64,000 nucleotides of DNA from Sphingobacteriaceae bacterium (GCA_947453445.1 CANGGP010000007.1:1-64000); one strand, 5' to 3'; shown: positions 51,884-61,314, counted from the first letter of the stretch. Notes: generated by a model not told the origin, from the sequence alone. Made by a program: numbers and translations.

Positions 51884-53023
51884 CTAAGCCAACACAGCTC
51901 TTGAAATCACAATGCGCTGTACTTCGCTGGTGCCTTCGTAAATCTGTGTAATTTTTGCATCACGCATCAAACGCTCAACATGGTATTCTTTTACATAACC
52001 ATAACCACCGTGCACCTGCACTGCCTCTGTAGTTACCCACATGGCTGTTTCGCTGGCAAATACTTTGGCCATGGCACTTTCTTTATCCAATGGCAAATGT
52101 TGGTCTTTTAACCAAGCAGCACGGTAAATCAATAAACGTGAAGCTTCAATTTTGGTGGCCATATCCGCCAACTTAAATTGTATGGCTTGGTGTTTCGAAA
52201 TTTCTTTTCCAAATGCTTTGCGTTCTTTTGAATAAGCCAATGCCAATTCATAAGCACCGCTGGCAATGCCCAATGCTTGAGAAGCAATACCAATGCGACC
52301 GCCACTCAAAGTTTTCATGGCAAATTTAAAACCAAATCCTTCGTCACCAATGCGGTTGGCCTTAGGCACTTTTACATTGTCGAACATCAATGAATGTGTA
52401 TCGCTTCCGCGAATACCCATTTTGTTTTCTTTAGGACCAATTGTAAAGCCCGGCATGCCTTTTTCAATAATTAAAGCATTAATGCCCTTATGGCCCGCTT
52501 CAACATGTGTTTGCGCAATCACCAAATAAGTTGACGCACTGCTGCCGTTTGTAATCCAGTTTTTGGTACCGTTCACCAAATAATGGTCACCCATATCAAT
52601 GGCTGTCGTTCTTTGTGAAGTGGCATCGCTGCCGGCCTCAGGTTCTGATAAGCAGAAAGCCCCAATTTTTTCACCCTTCGCCAAAGGCACTAAGTATTTT
52701 TGTTTTTGTTCTTCGTTGCCAAATGTTTCTAAGCCCCAACAAACCAATGAATTGTTTACACTCATAATCACACTGCAAGAAGCATCAACTTTTGAAATTT
52801 CTTCCATGGCCAACACATAAGAAATTGTATCCATGCCGCCTCCGCCGTATTTAGGATCAACCATCATGCCCAAAAAACCCAACTCACCCATCTTTTTCAC
52901 CTGTTCTGCCGGAAAGGTTTGATGTTCATCTCTTTCAATAACGCCCGGTTTTAATTCATTCTGCGCAAACTCTCTGGCTGCTGTTTGAATCATCAAATGT
53001 TCTTCTGTTAATTCGAATTGCAT
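51884..53023 (-). CDS. Acyl-CoA dehydrogenase
   Basis: 379 residues, standard for the family. FAD enzyme that introduces the first double bond in beta-oxidation; the cytosolic short/medium-chain type. Motifs: GGGGMDTISYVLAMEEISK, AFCLSEPEAGSDATSQ, NGTKNWITNGSSAS (FAD/substrate region), MGIRGSDTHSL, and the catalytic Glu in TQIYEGTSEVQRIVISR at the C-terminus. Chain-length preference is not clear from motifs, though short-chain (butyryl-CoA) type is likely. A TATATTTG promoter box lies 41 bases before the ATG. Confidence 0.94.
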   Translation of the reverse strand: MQFELTEEHLMIQTAAREFAQNELKPGVIERDEHQTFPAEQVKKMGELGFLGMMVDPKYGGGGMDTISYVLAMEEISKVDASCSVIMSVNNSLVCWGLETFGNEEQKQKYLVPLAKGEKIGAFCLSEPEAGSDATSQRTTAIDMGDHYLVNGTKNWITNGSSASTYLVIAQTHVEAGHKGINALIIEKGMPGFTIGPKENKMGIRGSDTHSLMFDNVKVPKANRIGDEGFGFKFAMKTLSGGRIGIASQALGIASGAYELALAYSKERKAFGKEISKHQAIQFKLADMATKIEASRLLIYRAAWLKDQHLPLDKESAMAKVFASETAMWVTTEAVQVHGGYGYVKEYHVERLMRDAKITQIYEGTSEVQRIVISRAVLA

Positions 53024-53064
53024 GATTTCTGTTTTTACGATTAATACTATTTTTTGTAACCTTG

Positions 53065-53072
53065 CAAATATA
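53065..53072 (-). promoter_or_regulatory. -7 box of acyl-CoA dehydrogenase
   Basis: TATATTTG on the minus strand, exact TAnnTTTG, 41 bases before the ATG at 53023. Confidence 0.5.
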
Positions 53073-53176
53073 TAGGTTTCGACGCTTAAAAAAAAGAGGA
53101 AAAACCAAGCATTTTATTTGCTTAAAAATAACAAAGCAATGAAAAAAAGGTTTAAAAAATTGACAACGTAAAGGGC

Positions 53177-54241
53177 ATGAAAATTCTTGGTTTAATGAGC
53201 GGCACATCCTTAGATGGCTTAGACATAGCACTTTGCAGGTTTAACCAAGGGCAAGCTGCTTTGCAATATGAGATTTTGCATGCCGAAACTTTTGCCTATG
53301 ATACACATTGGAAGAGTCGTTTAAGCACGGCCCAAACATTAAGTGCTGAAAATTATTTTGCTTTACATGCACAGTACGGTGCATACATAGCGGAACAAAT
53401 CAAAGTTTTTTTATCAAAACACAATCAAAGTGTTGATGCCATTGCTTCACACGGCCATACCATTTTTCACCAACCAAAGCAGGGATTTACAAGTCAGTTG
53501 GGTTGTGGCGCTACCATTGCCGCGCAAACAGGCATTCAAACAGTTTGCGATTTTAGAAGTTTGGATGTGGCCCTAAATGGTCAAGGTGCCCCTTTGGTGC
53601 CTATTGGCGATGAATTGTTATTTTCAGATGTTGAAGCATGTTTAAACATTGGCGGAATTGCGAATATTTCTATCAAGCAAAATGGTAAACGCATTGCTTT
53701 TGATATTTGCGAAGCCAACATGGTGCTGAATTTTTTAGCCGAAAAGCTGCATTTGTCCTATGATGAAAACGGCCACATAGCAGCCCAAGGTAAAATTGAC
53801 AATGCTTTATTACAACAATTAAATGCACTTTCATTTTACCAAGAGCAAGGGGCAAAGTCGTTGGGACGTGAATGGTTCGAGTTAAACATTGTGCCAATCA
53901 TAGCGACCTCAAATTTAAGCGTGCAAGATTTGTTGGCCACCTTTAGCGAACATGTGGCTCAAATCATTAGCAATACATTCAATCATTTTCGCATCACAAA
54001 ATGTTTGGTCACCGGCGGTGGTGCATTCAACGGGCATTTGATACAAGGTATAAGGAGCAAAACCAATTGTGAAATTATTTTACCGACCAAACAAATTATC
54101 AATTTTAAGGAGGCTTTAATTTTTGCCTTCTTGGCTTATTTACGCTTAAATCAACAAGTCAATACATTGGCCACTGTTACGGGGGCTGCAGCTAACAGTA
54201 TTGGTGGAGCTGTGTATTTGGGTGCCATTGTTAAAAAATAA
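53177..54241 (+). CDS. anmK: Anhydro-N-acetylmuramic acid kinase
   Basis: 354 residues. Phosphorylates and opens 1,6-anhydro-MurNAc during peptidoglycan recycling. N-terminal GLMSGTSLDGLDIALCRF is the family signature; also SHGHTIFHQP, GQGAPLVPIGDELLF, CLNIGGIANIS and DICEANMVLNFLA, and VTGGGAFNGHL and PTKQIINFKEALIFAFLA in the C-terminal half. The length is slightly shorter than E. coli AnmK (369). No etherase (murQ) lies next to it. Divergent from the acyl-CoA dehydrogenase. Confidence 0.95.
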   Translation: MKILGLMSGTSLDGLDIALCRFNQGQAALQYEILHAETFAYDTHWKSRLSTAQTLSAENYFALHAQYGAYIAEQIKVFLSKHNQSVDAIASHGHTIFHQPKQGFTSQLGCGATIAAQTGIQTVCDFRSLDVALNGQGAPLVPIGDELLFSDVEACLNIGGIANISIKQNGKRIAFDICEANMVLNFLAEKLHLSYDENGHIAAQGKIDNALLQQLNALSFYQEQGAKSLGREWFELNIVPIIATSNLSVQDLLATFSEHVAQIISNTFNHFRITKCLVTGGGAFNGHLIQGIRSKTNCEIILPTKQIINFKEALIFAFLAYLRLNQQVNTLATVTGAAANSIGGAVYLGAIVKK

Positions 54242-54289
54242 GACTTAACAAATTAATTCATTAATTTTATTTAGCTAAAAATCCAGCCT

Positions 54290-55804
54290 ATGAAAAAAAA
54301 TTACAAGGCCCAGTACATCTATATTTTATTTTTTGTTGTAACAAGTTTTATAAAAGCCCAATGTACTTTTACAACAGTACCTTATTTTGAGAGTTTTTCA
54401 GGCATCAGCAATAACAATCAATTGCCTGCTTGTTGGGCGGCCAGCAATTTAAGTAACACCTGTTTAACTTATACTTCAGTACAATCACAAAATCGAGTGC
54501 CATGCAGTACGGTTGGTTTTGCCAGTTTTTCAAATACTTTGGGTGCGCATTATTTTTACAGCAAAGGCTTATATTTGAACGCCGGCTTTACGTATTCAGC
54601 TTCACTATGGTATTTAACAGAGTATTTTGGTTATACCAATTGGACTGACTTATCTATTTTGTATGGCAGCTCCCAAAGCAGTGTTGCGTTAAATTCTATT
54701 GTGTCGAGTAACGGGGCTGCCATGTCGCCAGCATGTAAACAACTTTCGGGTACTTTCACCGTTGCGAGCTCCGGTGTTTATTATATGGCCATTCGGGCAA
54801 CATCTAACGGTACTCAGGGTGCCGATTATTTAAGCTGGGATGAGTTTTCAGTTACAGTTCCTTGTCAATTAAATGGCAGTTCATTTTCAGTTACAGCTTC
54901 TTCCAACACGGTTTGTACCGGTCAGTCACTCACCTTAACAGCCATTGGAAATCCCGGTACAACTTATACTTGGAGCAACGGCTCAACAGGTTCAGTGATT
55001 GTTGTGCAGCCAAATGCAAACACCACCTTTTCAGCACTTGGAAATAACACTGTAACTGCATGTGTGCAAATCAAAACAATTTCAATTCAAGTAAAACCAA
55101 TTCCAATCGTAAGTTTGTTTACCTTGAATTCGAATATTTGTTACGGGCAATCAGTTACACTTATCCCTATTGGCGGCAACACTTATTCATGGAGTACCGG
55201 CGCCACTTCCAATTCATTGATTGTTAGTCCGAGCGTAACAAGCACTTATACAGTAACAGGCACGAATATCAATAATTGTTCAAGCACGGCAGTTCAACAA
55301 ATTAATGTGATTCCTCTGCCCAATCTTACTGTAACGCCATCAAGTACTTTTGCCTGTGCGGGTGACGAACTGCATGTTTCTTTTGCGGGTGCTCAAACTT
55401 ATTCTTGGTTTAGCACGGTATCATCTTCTAGCGGCACCATCAACCCAATGGTAAAACAATTTGCCGCCAATGAAAATTTAGTCGTTACAGGCACTGATCA
55501 AAATGGTTGTTCACGCACCATAACATTAACTTTGAATGTAAACGAATGCGCCGGCTTAAACGAAAAAACGCTCGAAAAACGTTTGTATGTTTTCCCGAAT
55601 CCAAGTAATGAAATGTTAAACTTGATAGGATTAAACAATAATAGCAGTATTGAAATGTATGATTTAAAGGGACAGTTGGTTTACACTAAAAACACGAACG
55701 AGCGTCGTTTAACCATTGATTTAAAAAATTTTGATAAAGGTTTGTATGTTTTACAAATAGTATCAGGTGATGAAAAGGTGGAGAGAAAGATAATCGTAGA
55801 ATAA
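54290..55804 (+). CDS. Tandem T9SS adhesin-like protein 1 (choice-of-anchor-J-like + Ig repeats)
   Basis: 504 residues. Signal peptide 1-24 (ends SFIKAQ). Residues about 28-185 form a jelly-roll-like domain with the pattern PYFESFSG, QLPACWAAS, then YLSWDEFSVTVP, as in cleaved-adhesin/choice-of-anchor-J modules. Three Ig-like repeats follow (about 195-420), each with the VCTGQSLTLTAIG or ICYGQSVTLIPIGG type strand and a YTW motif. The C-terminus (about 422-504) is the T9SS domain with LYVFPNPSNEM, MYDLKGQLVYT and GLYVLQIVSG. Neighbour of a close paralogue at 55823; the C-terminal 80 residues are nearly identical. Confidence 0.87.
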   Translation: MKKNYKAQYIYILFFVVTSFIKAQCTFTTVPYFESFSGISNNNQLPACWAASNLSNTCLTYTSVQSQNRVPCSTVGFASFSNTLGAHYFYSKGLYLNAGFTYSASLWYLTEYFGYTNWTDLSILYGSSQSSVALNSIVSSNGAAMSPACKQLSGTFTVASSGVYYMAIRATSNGTQGADYLSWDEFSVTVPCQLNGSSFSVTASSNTVCTGQSLTLTAIGNPGTTYTWSNGSTGSVIVVQPNANTTFSALGNNTVTACVQIKTISIQVKPIPIVSLFTLNSNICYGQSVTLIPIGGNTYSWSTGATSNSLIVSPSVTSTYTVTGTNINNCSSTAVQQINVIPLPNLTVTPSSTFACAGDELHVSFAGAQTYSWFSTVSSSSGTINPMVKQFAANENLVVTGTDQNGCSRTITLTLNVNECAGLNEKTLEKRLYVFPNPSNEMLNLIGLNNNSSIEMYDLKGQLVYTKNTNERRLTIDLKNFDKGLYVLQIVSGDEKVERKIIVE

Positions 55805-55822
55805 TAAATAAAATTTCTTGGC

Positions 55823-57331
55823 ATGAAAATAAAAATCACAATCGGCACTTTTGTTTTAATATTCTTGTTGCTGAGCAAAAGCGTTTTGTCACAATGCACC
55901 TATACAACCGCTGTGCCATACATTGAGAATTTTAATACCGTTTCGGTTACAGGCCAGTTGCCTAGCTGTTGGGCCATCAGCAGTTTTGGATCATGTTTTA
56001 CTTTTACGGCGCCGCAAGGTTCGAATTCTGCAGCACGCACAGGTAATCAATTTGCGGCTTTTACAAATTCAGTCGGCTCGCATTATTTTTATACAAACGG
56101 TGTTTATTTAAACAGATGTGTAAATTATTCAGTGTCTGTTTGGTATTTGGGTGATATAAATGGCAGCACTAACTTCAGCAACCTTTCAATTTTATTAGGC
56201 AATAGTCAAAGCTCTGTTGGCTTAAGCAGTATTGCTTCTACGAGTGCAGCTGTTATTGCCCCAACCTATTCAAATTTATCATCTACATTTACTGTTGCCA
56301 CTAGCGGCATTTATTACTTCGCCATCAAGGCTACCAGTAACGGATCGGTGGGGGCAAATTATTTATCATGGGATGATTTTTCAGTTGAAGCACCTGCAAG
56401 CCTCAATATTTCGCCAATTAATATAGCCATTACACCTTCTATTGTTTGTCCCGGCAGCAGTGCAACTGTTTCGGCAAATGGTATTCAAAGTTTTACATGG
56501 AATAATGGTGCCAATACAAATTCATTCGTTATTTCGCCAACAGTAACAAGCACCTACAGTGTTTCAGGTACAAACACGATTAATGGCTGCATCTATGCTT
56601 CTCGAACTGCAAGCATATTTGTTCCGATCCCTTCGTTTTCTATTAACCCTTCCAGCACCTCGCTTTGTGTTGGCACTTCGGTTTCATTATTGGCTTTTGG
56701 CACCAATTCTTTTGTATGGAGTACTGGCATTTCAGGGGCCATTGTGAATATTAGTCCAACAATCAGCACCACCTATTCTGCCATCGGTTATAATCAATTT
56801 GGTTGTACAAGTACACGAACAGTACAAGTGATTGTTTGGCCATTGCCTTTAATTGTTGCGGTTCCATCAAACACGTTAATTTGTGCCGGCGATGAAGTTA
56901 CGCTTACTGTCATTGGGGCCAATACTTATTCATGGTCAAGTACACTTAATTCGCAAACAGGCATTGGTAATCCAATCATCAAGCAAATGAATCTTGGTGA
57001 AAATCTCACTATTTATGGTACCGATTTAAATGGTTGTACAGGCAGAGTCAATGCGAATTTAATCATCAGTCAATGCGCAGGCTTAAACGAAAAAACGCTC
57101 GAAAAACGTTTGTATGTTTTTCCAAATCCATGCAGTGATTATTTAAATTTAATTGGCCTAAATAACAGCACTTCAATTGAAATGTATGATTTAAAGGGAC
57201 AGTTGGTATACACTAATAACACGAACGAGCGGCGGTTAACGATTGATTTAAAAAATTTTGATAAAGGTTTGTATGTTTTACAAATAGTATCAGGTGATGA
57301 AAAGGTAGAGAGAAGAATTATTGTTGAATAA
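55823..57331 (+). CDS. Tandem T9SS adhesin-like protein 2, paralogue of the preceding gene
   Basis: 502 residues with the same architecture as the gene upstream: signal peptide (ends SVLSQ), choice-of-anchor-J-like domain (PYIENFNT, QLPSCWAIS, YLSWDDFSVEAP), three Ig-like repeats (about 195-420) and T9SS tail with LYVFPNPCSDY, MYDLKGQLVYT and GLYVLQIVSG. The starts lie 18 bases after the first copy's stop, so both are probably one transcript. In the last about 85 codons the DNA is near identical to copy 1 in two long blocks, while the middle domains have drifted, suggesting gene conversion of the sorting domain. Confidence 0.87.
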   Translation: MKIKITIGTFVLIFLLLSKSVLSQCTYTTAVPYIENFNTVSVTGQLPSCWAISSFGSCFTFTAPQGSNSAARTGNQFAAFTNSVGSHYFYTNGVYLNRCVNYSVSVWYLGDINGSTNFSNLSILLGNSQSSVGLSSIASTSAAVIAPTYSNLSSTFTVATSGIYYFAIKATSNGSVGANYLSWDDFSVEAPASLNISPINIAITPSIVCPGSSATVSANGIQSFTWNNGANTNSFVISPTVTSTYSVSGTNTINGCIYASRTASIFVPIPSFSINPSSTSLCVGTSVSLLAFGTNSFVWSTGISGAIVNISPTISTTYSAIGYNQFGCTSTRTVQVIVWPLPLIVAVPSNTLICAGDEVTLTVIGANTYSWSSTLNSQTGIGNPIIKQMNLGENLTIYGTDLNGCTGRVNANLIISQCAGLNEKTLEKRLYVFPNPCSDYLNLIGLNNSTSIEMYDLKGQLVYTNNTNERRLTIDLKNFDKGLYVLQIVSGDEKVERRIIVE

Positions 57332-57354
57332 TGATTGCTAAACGCAAATCGAAT

Positions 57355-58344
57355 CTAAATACCCAACCAAGATTTGGCACTTAAGCCCATTATTTTTTCT
57401 TTTTCAATTTCAGAAATAGGCGCACTACGCACCAATTCGCCGGGAATGGCTTCACCCAAAGGAAAAGGATAATCGCTGCCTTGCATTACTTTGTCGGCGC
57501 CAACCAAATCAATAATGTATTGCAGCATTTTGTGGTCACAAACATGTGAATCAACCCAAAATTTCCCCAAATAATTTTTTGGATTGTGGGCATTATCAAT
57601 GGCCACTAAATCAGGGCGACAATCCCAGCCATGTTCAATGCGTGAAATGGTGGGCAAAAACGAACCACCACCATGCGCAAAACACACTTTAAGCTTTTTA
57701 TATTTTTCGAACACACCACCAAATATCATGCTGCAAATGGCGCGACTAATTTCGGCCGGCATACCTACCAACCAAGGCAACCAATATTTATTCATGTGCT
57801 CTTGGCCCATCATTTGCCAAGGGTGCACCAATATTGCAGCGTTTAAACTTTCACAAGCCGCAAAAAATTCATCAAATTGAATTTCATTAAGGTTGAGGTT
57901 GTTGATATTGCTGCCAATTTGAATGCCTTTAAAACCGTTGTGCATGCAACGTTCAAGTTCTTGAATGGCAAGTTTGGTATCTTGCATCGGCACAGTTGCT
58001 AAGCCAATAAATTTATCCTGGTGCTTATTCACCGTTTGTGCAATGTCGTCGTTTAAAAATTGACTTACTTGCAAACAATCATTTGCCTTTGCCCAGTAAC
58101 TAAACATCACGGGAATCGTACAAATCACCTGCATGTCGGCCTTGTGTTCTTTCATTTGTTGAATTCGCACATCAGCATCCCAGCAATTGGCTTCAATTTC
58201 TCTGAAGCGTTTATTGCCTTGCATCATCCAAGCTTTGCCTTCGGTATGATGATCTAATGTGATAAAATCACCATACCCAAACTTCTTGGCAAAATCAGGC
58301 ACATTTTTCGGAATGATGTGGGTATGTGTATCAATCGTAAACAT
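57355..58344 (-). CDS. ACMSD-type amidohydrolase (2-amino-3-carboxymuconate semialdehyde decarboxylase)
   Basis: 329 residues from the ATG at 58344, whose A is shared with the stop of the upstream lipoprotein (TAATG); the longer frame from 58401 is less likely. Zinc motif FTIDTHTHIIP at the N-terminus, then WMMQGNKRFREIEANCWD, the metal His in ILVHPWQMMG, FAHGGGSFL, FWVDSHVCD and the Asp in VMQGSDYPFPLG: all six expected ligand/active-site motifs of ACMSD. The enzyme removes CO2 from ACMS in tryptophan/3-hydroxyanthranilate degradation, limiting quinolinate formation. No other kynurenine-pathway genes are in the window. Confidence 0.88.
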   Translation of the reverse strand: MFTIDTHTHIIPKNVPDFAKKFGYGDFITLDHHTEGKAWMMQGNKRFREIEANCWDADVRIQQMKEHKADMQVICTIPVMFSYWAKANDCLQVSQFLNDDIAQTVNKHQDKFIGLATVPMQDTKLAIQELERCMHNGFKGIQIGSNINNLNLNEIQFDEFFAACESLNAAILVHPWQMMGQEHMNKYWLPWLVGMPAEISRAICSMIFGGVFEKYKKLKVCFAHGGGSFLPTISRIEHGWDCRPDLVAIDNAHNPKNYLGKFWVDSHVCDHKMLQYIIDLVGADKVMQGSDYPFPLGEAIPGELVRSAPISEIEKEKIMGLSAKSWLGI

Positions 58345-59546
58345 TATTTCAATGGTGTTTTTTTGATTGAATAAATCAGCAAATCTTTTTTCAATGCCCA
58401 ATGGTAACCCAAGTGGAAAGGTAAATCAGGTATCGATGCGCTGTCGGTTTGAAAGGCCTTTACAATGCCGGTTTGCAGCTGTAAATAAGGGAAATCTTTT
58501 ACAGGTTGGGTATAACGTCCGTATAATTTAATGTCGAATTCTTTTGTTTTTTCAATGTCGTTATAAGGAATGCCGGTGTCATCTTCCAAAACATAATTGC
58601 TGTTTTTTAAAATGAGTTTTTTCATATTCGTCATAAAATTCGCATGCAATAAATAAGATGCGCTTTTAATATACGTAACCGATTTTTTTGTTTGCTCATT
58701 AATGAATTTATAAAACACCGTTGAATCATTAAAATATTGATTACTCACATCGTACTTAAAATAATAGATGGTTTTAATCATGTTGTTTTTTGAACAGGTA
58801 ATTTTTACGCCCATAGGCTTTACTTTTGCGTTGTAGGCTTGTTCAACCAAGCCGGTATTTTGTTTACTTAAAAATTTAATATCGATTATTTTATGTCCTG
58901 TTTTGGTGATGAAGAAACTTAACACTGGCAATAAACCATTTACTTTTTCCTGTTGAAAATCACGCAACATATAAGATGTTATGAAATAACTTTTCTGAAA
59001 AATATCGGTTAATGATTTTTGAAAGTCTTGGGCATAGTCTAATGCATCGGCACCTTTGAATTTATAGATGTTCGGCAAACTACCAATGGGTTCCAATCCC
59101 AACATGATAATTTTATCAGCATTTGGGAAAAAACAGTTGGCGGTTAAAAAATCAGGACCCGAAAATGGATAAAATACTGTTTTGCAATTTTGATTCGGTG
59201 CCGCTAATTCTTTATCTCGCCAAGCGCCCATTTTGTTTAATCGGGTATGTTCAATTTTTTTCCAATTGTCGTTGATGAAAGTTTTGTTGTTTTTCCAGGC
59301 CAATGTGTCGAATAAATAATTGAGTGAATTGGTGCTATCGTCAATACCGCCCAAAATGGAAGCGATTTCGTTAAACATAGGGCCATTTAATACAGGCGCA
59401 GTTTTCGGAAGTTTTTTAAGACTGTCTTTTTGAACGATGATGGTGTCAACTTTTGTTTTGCTGCTGTCACTGCTTGTGTTTACTTGACCACATGATTCTA
59501 AAAAAGCGCTGATAATAAATAGAAAAATAAAATTTTGGTACTTCAT
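58344..59546 (-). CDS. Lipoprotein of unknown function
   Basis: 400 residues from the ATG at 59546; the frame from a GTG at 59555 adds three. Lipobox FLESC gives lipidation at C19 of the shorter form. The mature region carries a Ser/Lys-rich linker and an about 340-residue domain with FYPFSGPDFLTANCFFPNADKIIMLGLEPIG, then a KITCSKNNMIKTIYYFKYDVSN segment. I do not recognise a family. Its stop overlaps the ACMSD ATG and its start follows the beta-lactamase-like gene by 24 bases, so the three may form one transcript. Confidence 0.72.
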   Translation of the reverse strand: MKYQNFIFLFIISAFLESCGQVNTSSDSSKTKVDTIIVQKDSLKKLPKTAPVLNGPMFNEIASILGGIDDSTNSLNYLFDTLAWKNNKTFINDNWKKIEHTRLNKMGAWRDKELAAPNQNCKTVFYPFSGPDFLTANCFFPNADKIIMLGLEPIGSLPNIYKFKGADALDYAQDFQKSLTDIFQKSYFITSYMLRDFQQEKVNGLLPVLSFFITKTGHKIIDIKFLSKQNTGLVEQAYNAKVKPMGVKITCSKNNMIKTIYYFKYDVSNQYFNDSTVFYKFINEQTKKSVTYIKSASYLLHANFMTNMKKLILKNSNYVLEDDTGIPYNDIEKTKEFDIKLYGRYTQPVKDFPYLQLQTGIVKAFQTDSASIPDLPFHLGYHWALKKDLLIYSIKKTPLK

Positions 59547-59570
59547 TGTGTTCACGATTGAATTGGCTGA

Positions 59571-60833
59571 TTATGGCTGGTTATAAAATTTAAAAGAATC
59601 TAAATTGGGTAAATATTTCTTTTTTCGGTTTTTTTCAAAACGGTACAAAGCTAAACTTAATTCTTTTAAAAATGGCAATCCGATGGTATCATATTCGTAA
59701 TTACCGCTGCCAAAACTGTTCCTTTTATTGGTGTAAATCACACAACTGAGCATAAATTCGGTATTTGTTCTAAAATCAACAATGTAGGCACAGTCAATTT
59801 GAAAGCCATAGGCCCGCCCCACAATATTAAAAATTCGCAGGCTGTCGCTGTTGATGTGTTTGGTGCTTCCTCCGTAAATAAAATACTTTTTAAATGAATC
59901 GTAAAAAAAGCTGGTGTCGTATTTAGGGTAGTCGCTTTCTTTTGGATACATGCCCAAATATTTCATTAAAAAAAGTTGGTCGTTTTTACTGATTTTATAG
60001 CGGTCTTTCAAAGGCACCTGCTCAATAAATACAAGGTTTTTAAGGCTTTGGTGTATCATGTTAAGCGATAGATAATTCGATTTTGTGAAATCTTTTTTCT
60101 GTGAAACCACTTTTTTCTTTTTACCGTAAATGTTTCGTCCCAATAACATCACCTTAAACCTAGGTTCAAAATCACTGAGCAATGAATCGGCGGCTTGACG
60201 GTAAATGCTTTCGCCTTTATCGTTCACAAAACTAACGGGGTTGTAATATCTGTTACCGCGGCCAACACAAGCAGCATCGAGGCGATGCACAATGCGCGCG
60301 CTCGGATGTCCTAATTCAGCGAAACGACTGTTGATTTCTTTCGGATTTACAAACTCGAAAACCCTGCTAAAGGCATTGTTATCGCTCACCAAAAACATTT
60401 TTTTGATATAATGTTCTATGCTTGGTTTACCGTTTTGAGCACTTGAATCGAACCAAATTTTTTTCTGACAAATATTGGCGCTATCGGTAATCATGTATGT
60501 TTCGCGATCAAGACCCGGAATGTCTAATTGATTAATTTTTTCGAGCGCAAAAATAGAGGTGGGTAATTTTACAGTACTGGCCGGATAAAAATAATTATTG
60601 CTGTCTAAAGCGTAATTGTAGTTTTTAAACGTGGCTACATTCTTACTGTCGCGGTTAATTTGGGTGTAAATGATTTGTACTTTATACTTTTTTTTCGCCT
60701 GCGCTGTTTTTTTTAAAAATTTATCGGATTTAATAATTGAATCGATTGGGTTTTTGTTTTTTTGAGCGCGCAAAGAAAGGTTGCTAAGGCAAATGATTAA
60801 AACAATTAATCGAAAAGAAGAAATGAAATGCAC
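59571..60833 (-). CDS. Secreted beta-lactamase-fold serine hydrolase (Beta-lactamase2 family)
   Basis: 420 residues. The start is a GTG at 60833; it is needed for the signal peptide (residues 1-23, LIVLIICLSNLSLRAQ) and no in-frame ATG occurs in it. The family motifs of class A-like fold are visible: SxxK as PASTVKLPTSIFAL near 84, and the SDNNAFSRVFEF region (SDN motif). A KTG-type third motif is not obvious, though GGSTKH near 320 may serve. Homologues are mostly uncharacterised; it could be a DD-peptidase or other amide hydrolase acting in the periplasm. Antibiotic hydrolysis cannot be claimed from the sequence. Confidence 0.8.
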   Translation of the reverse strand: MHFISSFRLIVLIICLSNLSLRAQKNKNPIDSIIKSDKFLKKTAQAKKKYKVQIIYTQINRDSKNVATFKNYNYALDSNNYFYPASTVKLPTSIFALEKINQLDIPGLDRETYMITDSANICQKKIWFDSSAQNGKPSIEHYIKKMFLVSDNNAFSRVFEFVNPKEINSRFAELGHPSARIVHRLDAACVGRGNRYYNPVSFVNDKGESIYRQAADSLLSDFEPRFKVMLLGRNIYGKKKKVVSQKKDFTKSNYLSLNMIHQSLKNLVFIEQVPLKDRYKISKNDQLFLMKYLGMYPKESDYPKYDTSFFYDSFKKYFIYGGSTKHINSDSLRIFNIVGRAYGFQIDCAYIVDFRTNTEFMLSCVIYTNKRNSFGSGNYEYDTIGLPFLKELSLALYRFEKNRKKKYLPNLDSFKFYNQP

Positions 60834-60873
60834 GTAGCTAAAAATGAAATATTGTTTTTGGTATGGCGAAAAA

Positions 60874-61224
60874 TTAGTCGATTTGATTGCGGAGTTGTAA
60901 TAATTTTTCTTTTATTTTTTGAAGTTTTTCGATCACTTCCATGGTAATTTCGGGCGTTGGTTTTGTTTGCCCGCGCATTTTGAGTTGTTCTTTAGCGCCT
61001 TGTAAAGTAAATCCTTTGTGTTTTACTAAATTTACAATAATGGCAATGTGTTCAATGTCTTTTTTGGTAAATAAACGATTGCCTTTTTTGTTCTTAATCG
61101 GCTTGAGTACTTCAAACTCTTTCTCCCAAAAACGAAGGGTGCTAGCGTTTAATTCAAACATTTGCGACACTTCACTGATGGAGTAATAAAGTTTATCCGT
61201 TTCTTCTTTTTGGCTTATTTCCAT
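60874..61224 (-). CDS. MerR-family transcriptional regulator
   Basis: 116 residues from the ATG at 61224; the TTG at 61242 adds six residues and overlaps a palindrome. A winged helix-turn-helix of MerR type (LYYSISEVSQMFELNASTLRFWEKEFEVLKP at about 11-41, then NRLFTKKDIEHIAII) is followed by a coiled coil (about 75-114). No Cys pair or effector domain beyond the coiled coil, so the inducer is unknown. This short RacA/MerR type is common in Bacteroidota. A perfect 14-base palindrome sits five bases upstream of the ATG. Confidence 0.9.
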   Translation of the reverse strand: MEISQKEETDKLYYSISEVSQMFELNASTLRFWEKEFEVLKPIKNKKGNRLFTKKDIEHIAIIVNLVKHKGFTLQGAKEQLKMRGQTKPTPEITMEVIEKLQKIKEKLLQLRNQID

Positions 61225-61228
61225 ATAG

Positions 61229-61242
61229 TTGATTATAATCAA
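61229..61242. promoter_or_regulatory. Palindrome before the MerR gene (candidate operator)
   Basis: TTGATTATAATCAA, a perfect 14-base palindrome, four bases upstream of the ATG at 61224 on the minus strand. TACATTTA (61251-61244 on the minus strand) resembles the -7 box and is directly before it, so a repressor bound here would block initiation. MerR proteins often repress their own gene. Confidence 0.5.
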
Positions 61243-61314
61243 TTAAATGTAAATCTTCTGTTAATAAAATCAAGCTATAGTTTTCAACACAAAATTAAAT
61301 GATATGAATAAAAT

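Noticed and set aside
59571-60833. Calling the 59571-60833 product an antibiotic-resistance beta-lactamase
   Set aside because: SxxK and SDN-type motifs place it in the fold, but a KTG motif is not clear and the protein is longer than class A enzymes; only a generic serine hydrolase can be supported.
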